From NCBI GenBank assembly GCA_964511495.1, contig CAZEFT010000006.1, forward strand, positions 62,001 through 126,000: a stretch of 64,000 nucleotides of DNA, written 5' to 3'. Shown here piece after piece: positions 38,701 through 46,814 of the stretch; position 1 is the first letter of the stretch, and each line of letters opens with the position of its first letter. The notes below the pieces were generated by a model, which saw only the letters and a program-made list of their open reading frames with translations, searched no databases and had not been told where the DNA came from. The DNA is from Litorimonas sp964511495. GTDB taxonomy: Bacteria > Pseudomonadota > Alphaproteobacteria > Caulobacterales > Maricaulaceae. The translations under genes were made by a program, and so were the position numbers.

Positions 38701-39107
38701 TGTGAGAAGTTTACAGAGCGGTCACCAGAACCGTTTGTTGCGGCACGACCATTGACCACTGTTGACGACAGATACGGCCCAAGACCCCGAATAGACACTT
38801 CTGTCGCACCACCATTTTCACGATGAGACGCAACGCCGGTGATGTTTTCAAGAGCTTCACCAATAGAAAGCGCCGGAATGTCACCAATTTCATCCGCGGA
38901 CAAACCATCAACAATCTGAGTATTGTTACGCTTCAAGGCAATAGCGTCCTGAATGACCTGACGCGTACCCGTGACAACGACTTCGTCATCGCCCGCATCT
39001 TGCGCAAAAGCGGCTTGAGACACGGCCAAAACGGCAAAAGATGAACCCGTCAATAAAAGTGATTTCACTGCCTTTTGGCAGACGGATTTTGGATGTGGTG
39101 TGTGCAT
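35790..39107 (-). CDS. TonB-dependent receptor, alginate oligosaccharide uptake (1)
   Basis: A 1105-residue outer-membrane receptor with a signal peptide ending AQAAFA-like (cut near residue 35), a plug domain (about 45-170; TonB box region DEVVVTGTR) and a 22-strand barrel ending in FFGLRGRF with the terminal aromatic Phe. Asp- and Asn-rich extracellular loops suggest Ca or sugar contact. It lies next to the GntR regulator and shares the ATTGGTAGTACCAAT operator with the second receptor, so it most likely imports alginate oligomers. SD AAGGGG is 8 bases before the ATG. Confidence 0.9.
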   Translation of the reverse strand: MHTPHPKSVCQKAVKSLLLTGSSFAVLAVSQAAFAQDAGDDEVVVTGTRQVIQDAIALKRNNTQIVDGLSADEIGDIPALSIGEALENITGVASHRENGGATEVSIRGLGPYLSSTVVNGRAATNGSGDRSVNFSQFPSELMNKLAVFKTQDASQIEGGVAGQIQLETIKPLEYGKRRVQFDIKGNVNPDQLDQDDTEAGDIGYRFTGSYTDQFELNGLGDIGISIGVQRSDISQPEAESRQTGPTSNSRPACIINTGLRASDLNGDGEATTGFSNTPDRDDDCDDVNNDGNARRDFVEDTYDDGDSFRREGAISYIDPATGLAYDAGNQIAFAPSQRHFRQNDTRDQRDAIFAAVGWAPNDRLTINLDGQWSERIQSELRNDLTFNGGRRNDTSLNIGPGGTTTTLDSLVLTPNGGILRSITDNTIEVQGGDFRREETYTGGGIGFEYEVNERLSVSGDYGYSNTERTEQAIEFRIQSDISPVIEFDRRGNNVPSYTLYDEVFDVNDHTNYVDRLRVRVDNDVLRDNTVNSLRFDAEYELGGNFFTNLEAGVRWAQQDYLELPGGSDTGNPLLANNGRFSFEIENDGELTINNREVLDDNNDSGAAAAQQQLLEASLVAIIGSTNEACRTDFPEGDSFLSRQRNGDLVRNIDDDGTVLSSTNSWATFDASCVASTSANSLNAILADINAYLANPDARENSFSTGPLGAFSSDIPALVEQSSRTIDVEETTTALYAMTNYETSFDGLPITGNIGLRVVQTDVEATGYRPQLTINGTEGSFSLEVGDTLETFTVEHDYTRLLPSAIAIVELADDKLLRFGAFRAMSRADPADMGAGRTFVPGVGDDDEVSTVDELIAGVNGNGNPALDPLMSWNFDVGYEWYPNEDSIFAVGAYYKQFAGAFTNVVEQETYNLNGEDVTFNVSGLQQVSDEKSDLFGIEFTGSHRFSYLPGLLSGLGTKISYNYVDSNFEFEDSRYGDAFVGQADGSFVQVRDGIIDPGGLAGLSKHTLSAQVYYQIGDFDAQVNYKYRDDYFQPFVSDGTRLRFIDEVGVWEARASYDITDNFRLSVEAINILGAPKEQNAFVVDDLYEVNDYGPRIFFGLRGRF

Positions 39108-39202
39108 TTTTAATCCCCTTGTGAGCTTATGCTTGTTAATTGCCTCAGAAAAGACCTCGGTTTACGCATCATGTCAACCATTAATGCGAACCGATTTGAA
39201 TT

Positions 39203-39217
39203 ATTGGTAGTACCAAT
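39203..39217. promoter_or_regulatory. GntR operator palindrome before TonB receptor 1
   Basis: ATTGGTAGTACCAAT, a perfect 6+3+6 palindrome containing TGGTnnnACCA, the recognised pattern of FadR-type GntR regulators. It lies 96 bases upstream of the receptor ATG. The identical 15 bases occur at 42401. Confidence 0.72.
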
Positions 39218-39270
39218 CAGAAAATTATTAGCATCGTTGCATTTATGCCACTCTTACTGTTCCCAGACAC

Positions 39271-39300
39271 AAAAAAAGGCCCCCGGCAAAGCCGAGAGCC
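39271..39300 (-). terminator. Rho-independent terminator of TonB receptor 2
   Basis: On the minus strand GGCTCTCGGC-TTT-GCCGGGGGCC (10 bp with two G-T pairs) is followed by seven T. It begins 44 bases after the receptor stop. Confidence 0.88.
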
Positions 39301-39343
39301 ATAAGCGTTACATCCAATAAGAGGCTATTAAGCCATCTTAGTT

Positions 39344-42307
39344 TTAGAATGTATAGCTTCCCCCAAAGACGATTCGACGATCAGGATAGCCGACAAAACA
39401 TGTTGGACCTTCCGGCGTTACACATTTCTGGATAATGCGAGACTTGGTCAAGTTCACAGCCTCAACACCAATGTTGAAGTTTTCTGTCAGATCATAATTG
39501 ATACTGGCATTCAACTGTCCACGGCTCAATGTATGCACAGGGAAGCTCAATGTTGAACTGCCTGATGTGTTCGCACCTCCACCAAAATCATTTGTCCGGA
39601 AACCTTCACGCCATGTGTAACGAGCACGAGCGGAGATACCGTATTTCTCATAATAGCCAGTGATGTTGTAGGCATTCTCTGAGAAGTCAAGCAAACCGCG
39701 TGGAATGCTAAGCGGACCCAAAACCGTAAGACCACGTCCAGATGTCGAATCGACAACAGAGCCACCTGAGAACTTCTGATACGTGTAGTTTGCGTTTACA
39801 CCAAAACCGGAAGCGAAGCCCAATTTGTCTTCGAAATTCGACAAATCATACTGGAAGGCAAATTCAAGACCTTGTTGTGTCGTAACGGCAGGGTCATTTG
39901 AAGGCTGTTGGAAATCAACACAGAGACCGGTTGTATTGGGATCACCAAGAACATTGGGCTGAACTTCCGGGTTAAAGATACCCGTTGAACAATTCGGTCC
40001 CGCCTCGCGGACAAGGTCCGTCGTACCATTCAATCCGTTAACATCATTGACGTCATCAACAAGCGTAGCGCCTTCAAAGTTCTGACCAAAGATATTGGTC
40101 CGATCCTTGTTAAAGTAACCAACACTAAATACAGCCGCTGGTGCGAAATACCATTCAGCAGACACATCAAAAGATGTTACTTCCTCTGGCTCCAAGCCGG
40201 GGTTACCCAAGCCAACAACACTATTTTCTTGGTTGTCGAATGAGAAACCAATTCTCAAATCATCAAAGTCAGGACGGCGAACGTCTTTACCATAGCCCAA
40301 ACGAAGCACCAAATCATCAGACGGATTGGCAATTAGGTTGAAGCGAGGCAAGATAAACTCATAGCTACCTGACACTGTGTTCAACTCTCTCGCCGCACCA
40401 CCAACAGAAGGGGCGAAGCCGGTCGAGTCAATATCAGTTGAAATATAGCGAAGGCCGATGTTACCGCGGAAGATACCACTGGCAAAATTCGCTTGACCAT
40501 AGAGCGCGATCGTTTCTTCGCTCAAATCACGGAATGCATTCTGATCCTCTGATAGATTTAGCGTCAAATCACCGTCAGCCTGAGGGTTATTCACACGATG
40601 GGCCGCTAAAGCAGCTTCTAAAGTAGAAATAACGGCGTCTGGATCAGAGAATGAAAGATCAGGATCAACAAGCAAGAAGTTGCTGATAAACAGGTCTCTT
40701 CCGTCAGCATCACCATAATTAGATGGGCCAGGAACTAAGATATCAGCGAACAATGAACCGTTCGGCGAGTCTTCCAACTGACTAAATCCGCCAATACGAT
40801 CGTCGATATCGACAAATGTATGCTCGGAATTATTAAATCGGACACCAGCCTCAACCGATGTCAGGTAATCACCAAACTTACCGTTTGAGAAATCATATTC
40901 GACATCTAAACGCACAGCGTTTTCTTTATTATCAGTCGTGTTACGACCCACATCAACCTGATCCAGAACAACATTGTTGGGATTGGTCAAATCTGCAGCA
41001 GACGGTGCACTAGAGGCATCAAAATTGATACCAAACGCCAGAGAATCACCACGGAGGTCATATCTGAATGGTGTACAGTTGTCATTCCGGCTGTCTACAT
41101 TTGGACAATTCGGGTTGATGAAGTTTACTGTTGTATTCAAAGTCGGTGTAAATGTATCTGAACTCGAACTGGAAGCCTCAGCTGACACTGTCCAATTATC
41201 GCGCGTCCATTCACCACCAACGGTGAAGATTTTACTGTCAGTGACACGAGAGGCTGTCTCACTAGAGAAACGCAAGTTACCATCATGGTCCGTATCGTTA
41301 GGATTGATCACGCCCACTAATGCACCTTGCAAAATTGGTCCGCCAACAGCTGAATAATCAAGCGTTTCAAACTGTGTTGGTGCATTCTCAGCTCTATTTC
41401 TTAGACCTGAAATACCAGAAGCTTGTAGGCGGTACTGATCTCGGCTGCGCTCTTGATCATTGATAATAGCACTCGCGTGGAATTTCAGCTCATCATTCGG
41501 CGCCCACTCAAGCGTCGTCGCAACGTTAATTGTCTCGTAGTCATCATTTTCCTGTTCTTGAACTAAGAACTGAATACCCTGATAGCTGTCAAACTGAGCA
41601 CCAGGCGCTGACGCCAAGTTATCGCGGTCAGTCCGTGGACGGAAAGACACAGCTTCTTGCTCAGTGTAACTACCGGTTAGAACGAAACCTACTTCGCCGC
41701 CACCCGACGTATCCCATTTTTTACCTAACGCACCAGAGAGACGTGGCTGAATACCTTCAGTACTTAAATTATTGTCTTCACCCTGTACGCGTACGGAAAA
41801 TAAAGTTTTCTTCAAATCCAATGGACGGATTGTTTTCAAATTAACCGTACCACCGACTGAACCTTCAATCGTTTTAGCTTCAGGGGATTTGATGATTTCC
41901 ACACCCGCGATAATGGCAGGGTTAACGTCTTCAAAACTGATACCGTTACGTGATGCACCTGACCCCACACTTGAGACGCCGTTAATTTCAACGCGGTTTT
42001 CATTGGCACCGCGAATTTGTACACCTGTACCGACACCCGCAGTTCTCGTGATTTGAATACCTGTGACGTTCTCAAGAACTTCCGCTAAGTTTTGGTCTGG
42101 TAGCTTACCGATATCTTCGGCCAAGATAACTTCAATCAAGCTGTCAGCGTTACGCTTCTGCTGCAGCGCGTTTTCTAATGACTGACGAATACCAACTGAG
42201 ATGACTTCATCGTCTGAAGATGAGTCCTGAGCTAAAGCTGTTGAAGCCATTGCTAAGACGGATACGGATAATAAGGATGCTTTAATAAAGCTTTTTTGGT
42301 ACTTCAT
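39344..42307 (-). CDS. TonB-dependent receptor, alginate oligosaccharide uptake (2)
   Basis: A 987-residue outer-membrane receptor: signal peptide (about residues 1-26), plug domain (about 35-165; SLENALQQKRNADSLIEVI, VQIRGANENRVEING) and barrel ending in VFGGSYTF with terminal Phe. I chose the ATG at 42307 (MKYQKSF) because AAGGGG lies 7 bases before it; 16 more codons are open upstream. The plug sequence is the type common in alphaproteobacterial and gammaproteobacterial polysaccharide-utilisation receptors. It has its own operator (42401) and terminator, so it is a single-gene unit in the alginate regulon. Confidence 0.9.
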   Translation of the reverse strand: MKYQKSFIKASLLSVSVLAMASTALAQDSSSDDEVISVGIRQSLENALQQKRNADSLIEVILAEDIGKLPDQNLAEVLENVTGIQITRTAGVGTGVQIRGANENRVEINGVSSVGSGASRNGISFEDVNPAIIAGVEIIKSPEAKTIEGSVGGTVNLKTIRPLDLKKTLFSVRVQGEDNNLSTEGIQPRLSGALGKKWDTSGGGEVGFVLTGSYTEQEAVSFRPRTDRDNLASAPGAQFDSYQGIQFLVQEQENDDYETINVATTLEWAPNDELKFHASAIINDQERSRDQYRLQASGISGLRNRAENAPTQFETLDYSAVGGPILQGALVGVINPNDTDHDGNLRFSSETASRVTDSKIFTVGGEWTRDNWTVSAEASSSSSDTFTPTLNTTVNFINPNCPNVDSRNDNCTPFRYDLRGDSLAFGINFDASSAPSAADLTNPNNVVLDQVDVGRNTTDNKENAVRLDVEYDFSNGKFGDYLTSVEAGVRFNNSEHTFVDIDDRIGGFSQLEDSPNGSLFADILVPGPSNYGDADGRDLFISNFLLVDPDLSFSDPDAVISTLEAALAAHRVNNPQADGDLTLNLSEDQNAFRDLSEETIALYGQANFASGIFRGNIGLRYISTDIDSTGFAPSVGGAARELNTVSGSYEFILPRFNLIANPSDDLVLRLGYGKDVRRPDFDDLRIGFSFDNQENSVVGLGNPGLEPEEVTSFDVSAEWYFAPAAVFSVGYFNKDRTNIFGQNFEGATLVDDVNDVNGLNGTTDLVREAGPNCSTGIFNPEVQPNVLGDPNTTGLCVDFQQPSNDPAVTTQQGLEFAFQYDLSNFEDKLGFASGFGVNANYTYQKFSGGSVVDSTSGRGLTVLGPLSIPRGLLDFSENAYNITGYYEKYGISARARYTWREGFRTNDFGGGANTSGSSTLSFPVHTLSRGQLNASINYDLTENFNIGVEAVNLTKSRIIQKCVTPEGPTCFVGYPDRRIVFGGSYTF

Positions 42308-42400
42308 GTTTTTCCCCTTGAAGTATATTTTTTGGTTATACATCCTCTTGCACAAAGATTAAAACCAATGTCAACAGAATTTTACAACCGATTTTACCGT

Positions 42401-42415
42401 ATTGGTAGTACCAAT
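42401..42415. promoter_or_regulatory. GntR operator palindrome before TonB receptor 2
   Basis: ATTGGTAGTACCAAT, identical to the site at 39203. It lies 94 bases upstream of the receptor ATG at 42307, almost the same distance as for receptor 1. Confidence 0.72.
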
Positions 42416-42544
42416 TTCCAACTACCTTCTGACTTGCTATGATTTGTGAACGTTCCAAGGTTACGTCCTTGGCTGTAAAAAAGAGCTATTTGTCACAACC
42501 AACATTTTTGAGTGCGGCAGCGCGTTTTAGGGCGAACAATACGG

Positions 42545-42684
42545 CTATCCCGTCTTTATACCAATGACGCCTAAGGTTTCGCTGACTTCGCTAATGACGG
42601 TCTCTTCATCAATATCTCCAATCATGGTGATTTCGATCAGCCCTTTTTCAAGTTGCGGTCTCAGCCAAGACGTCTTTTCTCATC
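42545..42684 (-). pseudogene. Remnant of an M16-family zinc peptidase
   Basis: The minus strand reads EKTSWLRPQLEKGLIEITM then IGDIDEETVISEVSETLGVI before a stop. In full-length M16 (pitrilysin-type) peptidases a similar segment, with PQL..G.IE..IVGD.D...A...V..TFG.L, lies in the non-catalytic half. No HxxEH and no flanking domains are present; a stop is in frame just upstream. It is a gene fossil filling the gap between the two regulons. Confidence 0.5.
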
Positions 42685-42747
42685 GCGGGACTATGGCTTG
42701 ACCCTTTGAACGTCTTTTCCTCCCATTACAGGCGAATATTCCATTCT

Positions 42748-42761
42748 TGCATTCGAATGCA
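42748..42761. promoter_or_regulatory. LacI-type operator 1 (before symporter operon)
   Basis: TGCATTCGAATGCA, a perfect 14-base palindrome with a central CG, typical for LacI-family sites. It lies 82 bases before the symporter ATG. Four similar sites precede the other units up to 62.2 kb. Confidence 0.72.
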
Positions 42762-42843
42762 GTGTCTATACAAAGATGAAAAGCTTCACGATTGGACGCT
42801 AAGGCCATTGTCGTGACATAAGAATAAAAGAATTGGGGTCCCT

Positions 42844-44511
42844 ATGGCAAGTTTTGGTGGGTTAAACTGGACGATTGTGATCGCCTATCTGATCGGCAAT
42901 CTCTTTTTAGGCTATGTCATGAGCCGCCGCGTCAAAACCTCCGAGGATTATTATCTGGGTGATCGTTCTGCGCCTTGGTGGGCTATTGGTATTTCAGTGG
43001 TGGCGACCTATGTCAGCGCCCTCTCCTTTTTGGGTGGGCCCGCATGGGCTTATGGCGACGGTATGGCCGCCCTCGCTATTCATATTAATTACCCATTAGT
43101 GATCTTTATTGTCGCGGCATTCTTCCTGCCGTTTTTCTACAATAGTGGCGTCGCCTCTATTTATGAATATCTGGAACGCCGCTTCGGCAAAGCCTCCCGC
43201 CGTGTGATGAGTATTCTCTTTTTGATTACTCAGACCATTTCGACGGGTGCGATTTTGGCGGCCACAGTCATTGTCGTTGATTTCGTGACAGGTATCGGCA
43301 CGATGAATTCCATTCTTGTCATCTCAACCATCGTTTTGATCTATACCCTTATGGGCGGCATGAATGCCGTAATTTGGACAGATGTGCTTCAAGGCATCAT
43401 ACTTTTCATCGGCGCGGGCGTCGTGCTTTATTCTTTACTGACGGAAGGCGCACCCATGGCCGAAAGGCTCGCATTTCTGAAAGAGAATGGTAAACTGGAT
43501 CCACTGAATTTTAGTCCTGACATCACCATTGCTCCCACGGTTTGGGCCGGGATTATCGCCATGACCCTTTTTCACATCACGGTTTACGGCAGTAACCAGA
43601 TGATGGTGCAACGTGTTTTAGCCGCCAAAAATATTGGCGATGCCAAAAAGTCTTATCTCCTTATGGGCTATGGTGCCTTCTTTATTTACTTCCTGTTTTT
43701 CTTTATCGGTGCATTATTATTCGCTCATTACCAAGCGCAGGATTTCCCCAGTCAGGATATGAATAAAATTATCCTGTTTTACGCGCAAAAGCTCGCTTTT
43801 CCAGGCTTGATGGGCATAATTGTGGCGGCCGTGATGTCCGCCTCAATGTCTACTATGTCTTCGGCTCTGAATTCTCTCTCTACGATTTCAGTCGTCGATT
43901 TTTATAAACCGCTCATAAAAAAAGACGCCCCCGAAGCCCATTATCTCTTGGCCTCTCGTATTATGACATTTTTCTGGGCCGTCATGGTTATTCCTGTGGC
44001 TTACCTCGTGATTAATGAGGGCGGTTCCGTATTGGAGGTCTTAAGCAAAATTGGCTCTTATCTGGTCGGAGCAAAACTGGCCATGTTCGGCATGGGCTTT
44101 TTCTCGAAAAACACAACAGAGCGCGGCCTGCTCATCGGCGTTGTCGCCGGATTTATTGCCCTTGTCCTCTTGGCACCTTTCGGCCCGCTCACCGCACCCG
44201 TGAGTAAAATTTGGGCGGCCTTTGGCGTAGTTTTGCCAACAATCGCATGGCCTTGGTTTGTTGTTATTGGCGGTGGTGTCAATATTCTGGTCTCTTGGCT
44301 TGCCAGCCTGATTTTGGATGGCCGTCAATCCAAATGGCACGAACAATCCGTGCCCGGACAAATCCAGTCATTCAAAGATAAAAACCTGCCCGAAAAAGAC
44401 GGCGGTTGGTATGTCGTTCCCGGAAAGATTGACGCTCCATTTTGGGGTCTGCTGGTTTTATTTGCATTGATTATGATCTTCTTGGCTTGGTTCGGCACAT
44501 TAGGCGGCTGA
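42844..44511 (+). CDS. Sodium:solute symporter (SSS/SLC5 family)
   Basis: A 555-residue inner-membrane protein with 13-14 hydrophobic helices of the SSS family (the LeuT-like fold used for sugars, acids and vitamins). Typical stretches: SRRVKTSEDYYLGDRSAPWWAIGIS near residue 30 and the SMSTMSSALNS region about residue 340, which carries the Na+-site serines. It would bring the unknown degradation product into the cytoplasm with sodium. GGGG precedes the ATG, and a LacI-type operator lies upstream. The next gene, a HAD-like protein, follows 104 bases later and is probably co-transcribed. The substrate is not readable from sequence. Confidence 0.9.
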   Translation: MASFGGLNWTIVIAYLIGNLFLGYVMSRRVKTSEDYYLGDRSAPWWAIGISVVATYVSALSFLGGPAWAYGDGMAALAIHINYPLVIFIVAAFFLPFFYNSGVASIYEYLERRFGKASRRVMSILFLITQTISTGAILAATVIVVDFVTGIGTMNSILVISTIVLIYTLMGGMNAVIWTDVLQGIILFIGAGVVLYSLLTEGAPMAERLAFLKENGKLDPLNFSPDITIAPTVWAGIIAMTLFHITVYGSNQMMVQRVLAAKNIGDAKKSYLLMGYGAFFIYFLFFFIGALLFAHYQAQDFPSQDMNKIILFYAQKLAFPGLMGIIVAAVMSASMSTMSSALNSLSTISVVDFYKPLIKKDAPEAHYLLASRIMTFFWAVMVIPVAYLVINEGGSVLEVLSKIGSYLVGAKLAMFGMGFFSKNTTERGLLIGVVAGFIALVLLAPFGPLTAPVSKIWAAFGVVLPTIAWPWFVVIGGGVNILVSWLASLILDGRQSKWHEQSVPGQIQSFKDKNLPEKDGGWYVVPGKIDAPFWGLLVLFALIMIFLAWFGTLGG

Positions 44512-44615
44512 TGCGCCTCCCAAGGAAAGTGAAAAGCATATGCCGAATTTAATTCTCCTTCAGAGGAACTGACTTTTGATCTGCGACGTAGTGAATAAAA
44601 CCGACGGAGCATTTC

Positions 44616-45323
44616 ATGACATTAAAAGCCATTATTTTCGGTGCCATTGGCACAATCGCTGAGACGTCCGACTTACAAAGGCAGGCTTTCAATCGCGCCT
44701 TTGACAAAGCAAACCTTGATTGGCATTGGTCAAAATCGGACTATAGAAACCTTCTTGAAATTAATGGCGGAAAAAACCGTTTAAGCTTTTATGCTGATAA
44801 GCAGGACATCGGTTTGACATCCGATCAGATCAACACGCTCCACCAATCCAAAACCGACATTTACGAATTGCTTTTGGCTGAACAAGTTGTCAGCGCGCGT
44901 GAAGGGGTTTCCGAGCTTATTCAAGAAGCTAAGCTTAAGTGTATTATGATTGGTATGGCCTCTACCACTTCCCCCCAAAATATTGACAGTATTTTTGATA
45001 ATATGAGTGACCTAAAACGTGCCGATTTTGACTTTATTCTGTCAGGCAATGATGTTGATACCGTCAAACCATCCCCTGAAATCTATTCTTTAGCCATAGC
45101 GCGAACTCGTCACCAACCCTCCGAAATTATCGTGATTGAAGACACGCCTGTGAGCGCCGAAGCCGCCATTAAAGCGGGGCTGACAACTGTGATTTTACCC
45201 GGCAATATGGTCATCCAACAAGATATGTCCGTGGCGAGCTCTATCATCACACCTAAGGAATTGTCGGTTGAAAAGTTGGAAGCCCTTCTGACCCGAATGA
45301 AGTCAGCCCCCAAAGCGGCATAG
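44616..45323 (+). CDS. HAD-like protein (CbbY type) without the catalytic aspartates
   Basis: A 235-residue haloacid-dehalogenase fold protein closest to the CbbY/phosphoglucomutase-like group. The cap domain (about residues 15-90), the Lys of motif III (DTVKPSPEIYSLA) and the acidic motif IV (VIEDTPVSAEAAIKAG) are kept. Motif I, normally FDVDGTLAET, reads FGAIGTIAET: the nucleophile Asp is Gly9 and the general acid/base Asp is Ile11. Such a protein should not hydrolyse phosphate esters by the HAD route. The frame is otherwise intact and in operon with the symporter, so it may have a binding or regulatory role, or be an early-stage pseudogene. Confidence 0.82.
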   Translation: MTLKAIIFGAIGTIAETSDLQRQAFNRAFDKANLDWHWSKSDYRNLLEINGGKNRLSFYADKQDIGLTSDQINTLHQSKTDIYELLLAEQVVSAREGVSELIQEAKLKCIMIGMASTTSPQNIDSIFDNMSDLKRADFDFILSGNDVDTVKPSPEIYSLAIARTRHQPSEIIVIEDTPVSAEAAIKAGLTTVILPGNMVIQQDMSVASSIITPKELSVEKLEALLTRMKSAPKAA

Positions 45324-45425
45324 CCACGCCACGTGTAATGTCTCGCGCGTCACAGCTTATTATACAAAAACTCCGTCCTTCAAGCAGGGCTGTCTGAAAG
45401 GGCTGACTTTATCACAAATCCCATA

Positions 45426-45441
45426 TTGCATTCGAATGCAA
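45426..45441. promoter_or_regulatory. LacI-type operator 2 (before HisD-like operon)
   Basis: TTGCATTCGAATGCAA, a perfect 16-base palindrome and the best copy of the motif. It lies 41 bases before the HisD-like start, in the 159-base gap after the HAD-like gene. Confidence 0.75.
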
Positions 45442-45482
45442 GGGTGGTAATCAAGACGTGATAACTGGATCCGGAGAGAGAC

Positions 45483-46805
45483 ATGGCGACCTACTTAAAA
45501 CACGGAATTGATGCCGACACCAAGATGAAGTCAAACGCCAAAGTGCGTGAGATTGTGGAAAGCATTCTGGCAGAAATTGAAGAAAACGGTGATGCCACCG
45601 TCCGGAAATATTCTGAAAAATTCGATAATTGGAGTCCTAAAAGTTATCGCCTCACCCGTGATGACATTGACGCTTGTTATGCAGACGTCTCGCAAACTGC
45701 AAAGGACGATATCGCTTTTGCCCAAACGCAAGTCAGGAATTTCGCACAAATCCAGCGCGACTCCATGAAAGATGTTGAAGTCGAAACATTGCCGGGTGTG
45801 TTTCTCGGGCATAATCACGTGCCCGTAAATGCCGCCGGATGTTATATCCCCGGCGGAAAATATCCACTGATCGCGTCAGCGCATATGTCGGTTATCACAG
45901 CCAAAGTCGCAGGCGTCCCGCGCGTTGTGGCCTGTGCTCCGCCCTTCAATGGCAAGCCACACCCGGCGATTGTTGTCGCTATGGATATGGCTGGAGCTGA
46001 TGAAATTTACTGCGTCGGGGGTGTTCAGGCCGTCGGTATGATGGCAATCGGGACAGAGAGTTGCGCGCCCGTCGATATGCTCGTCGGACCGGGTAATGCC
46101 TTCGTGGCCGAAGCCAAACGCCAACTGTTTGGTCGTGTTGGAATTGATCTATTTGCGGGCCCAACAGAGACACTTATCATTGCGGATGACACGTCGGATG
46201 GAGAAATTTGTGCTGTTGATCTTTTAGGTCAAGCCGAGCACGGCATCAACTCCCCTGCGGTTCTCATCACCAATTCAGAAAAGCTCGCCAATGACACAAT
46301 CAAAGAAGTGGAGCGACAGCGTCATATTCTGCCCACGGGTGATGTTGCAGGAAAAGCGTGGGATGATTACGGGCAGGTTATTCTTTGTGACTCCTATGAA
46401 GAAATGGTCGAAATGGCCGACTTAGTCTCTTCCGAACATGTTCAAGTCATGACCAAAGACCCCAGCTATTTTCATAAAAACATGACCAATTACGGGGCCC
46501 TGTTTTTAGGACATGAGACCAATGTGGCCTATGGAGATAAGGTTATCGGAACTAATCATACTCTGCCGACGAATAAGGCGGCCCGCTATACGGGCGGATT
46601 ATGGGTCGGGAAATTTTTGAAAACCTGCACCTATCAACGCGTAACAGAAGAAGGCTCCGTTGCCGTCGGCGAATATTGTTCGCGGCTCTGTTCTTATGAA
46701 GGCTTTGCGGGCCATAAGGAACAGGCCGATATTCGCCTGCGTCGTTTTTCAGGACAGAACATCCAGGGATTAGACAGCTTGCCCTCACCCCGCAAACAAG
46801 CATAG
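45483..46805 (+). CDS. Histidinol-dehydrogenase-family NAD-dependent alcohol dehydrogenase
   Basis: A 440-residue enzyme of the HisD fold family, but not a biosynthetic HisD: no his genes are near, and catabolic homologues such as the sulfopropanediol 3-dehydrogenase HpsN share the family. Zinc ligands of HisD are kept: Gln250 and His253 in GQAEHG, the Asp in YGDKVIGTNH and His411 in FAGHKEQ. The catalytic Glu-His pair is in SSEHVQV. It would oxidise a primary or secondary alcohol to acid or ketone in two NAD-dependent steps. First gene of a three-gene unit with an NTF2-like protein and the LacI regulator; the operator lies 41 bases upstream. Confidence 0.85.
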   Translation: MATYLKHGIDADTKMKSNAKVREIVESILAEIEENGDATVRKYSEKFDNWSPKSYRLTRDDIDACYADVSQTAKDDIAFAQTQVRNFAQIQRDSMKDVEVETLPGVFLGHNHVPVNAAGCYIPGGKYPLIASAHMSVITAKVAGVPRVVACAPPFNGKPHPAIVVAMDMAGADEIYCVGGVQAVGMMAIGTESCAPVDMLVGPGNAFVAEAKRQLFGRVGIDLFAGPTETLIIADDTSDGEICAVDLLGQAEHGINSPAVLITNSEKLANDTIKEVERQRHILPTGDVAGKAWDDYGQVILCDSYEEMVEMADLVSSEHVQVMTKDPSYFHKNMTNYGALFLGHETNVAYGDKVIGTNHTLPTNKAARYTGGLWVGKFLKTCTYQRVTEEGSVAVGEYCSRLCSYEGFAGHKEQADIRLRRFSGQNIQGLDSLPSPRKQA

Positions 46806-46814
46806 CTTGCGGCA

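Noticed and set aside
45483..46805. Annotation as histidinol dehydrogenase of histidine synthesis
   Set aside because: Fold and zinc ligands fit, but the operon, operator and absence of other his genes point to a catabolic relative.
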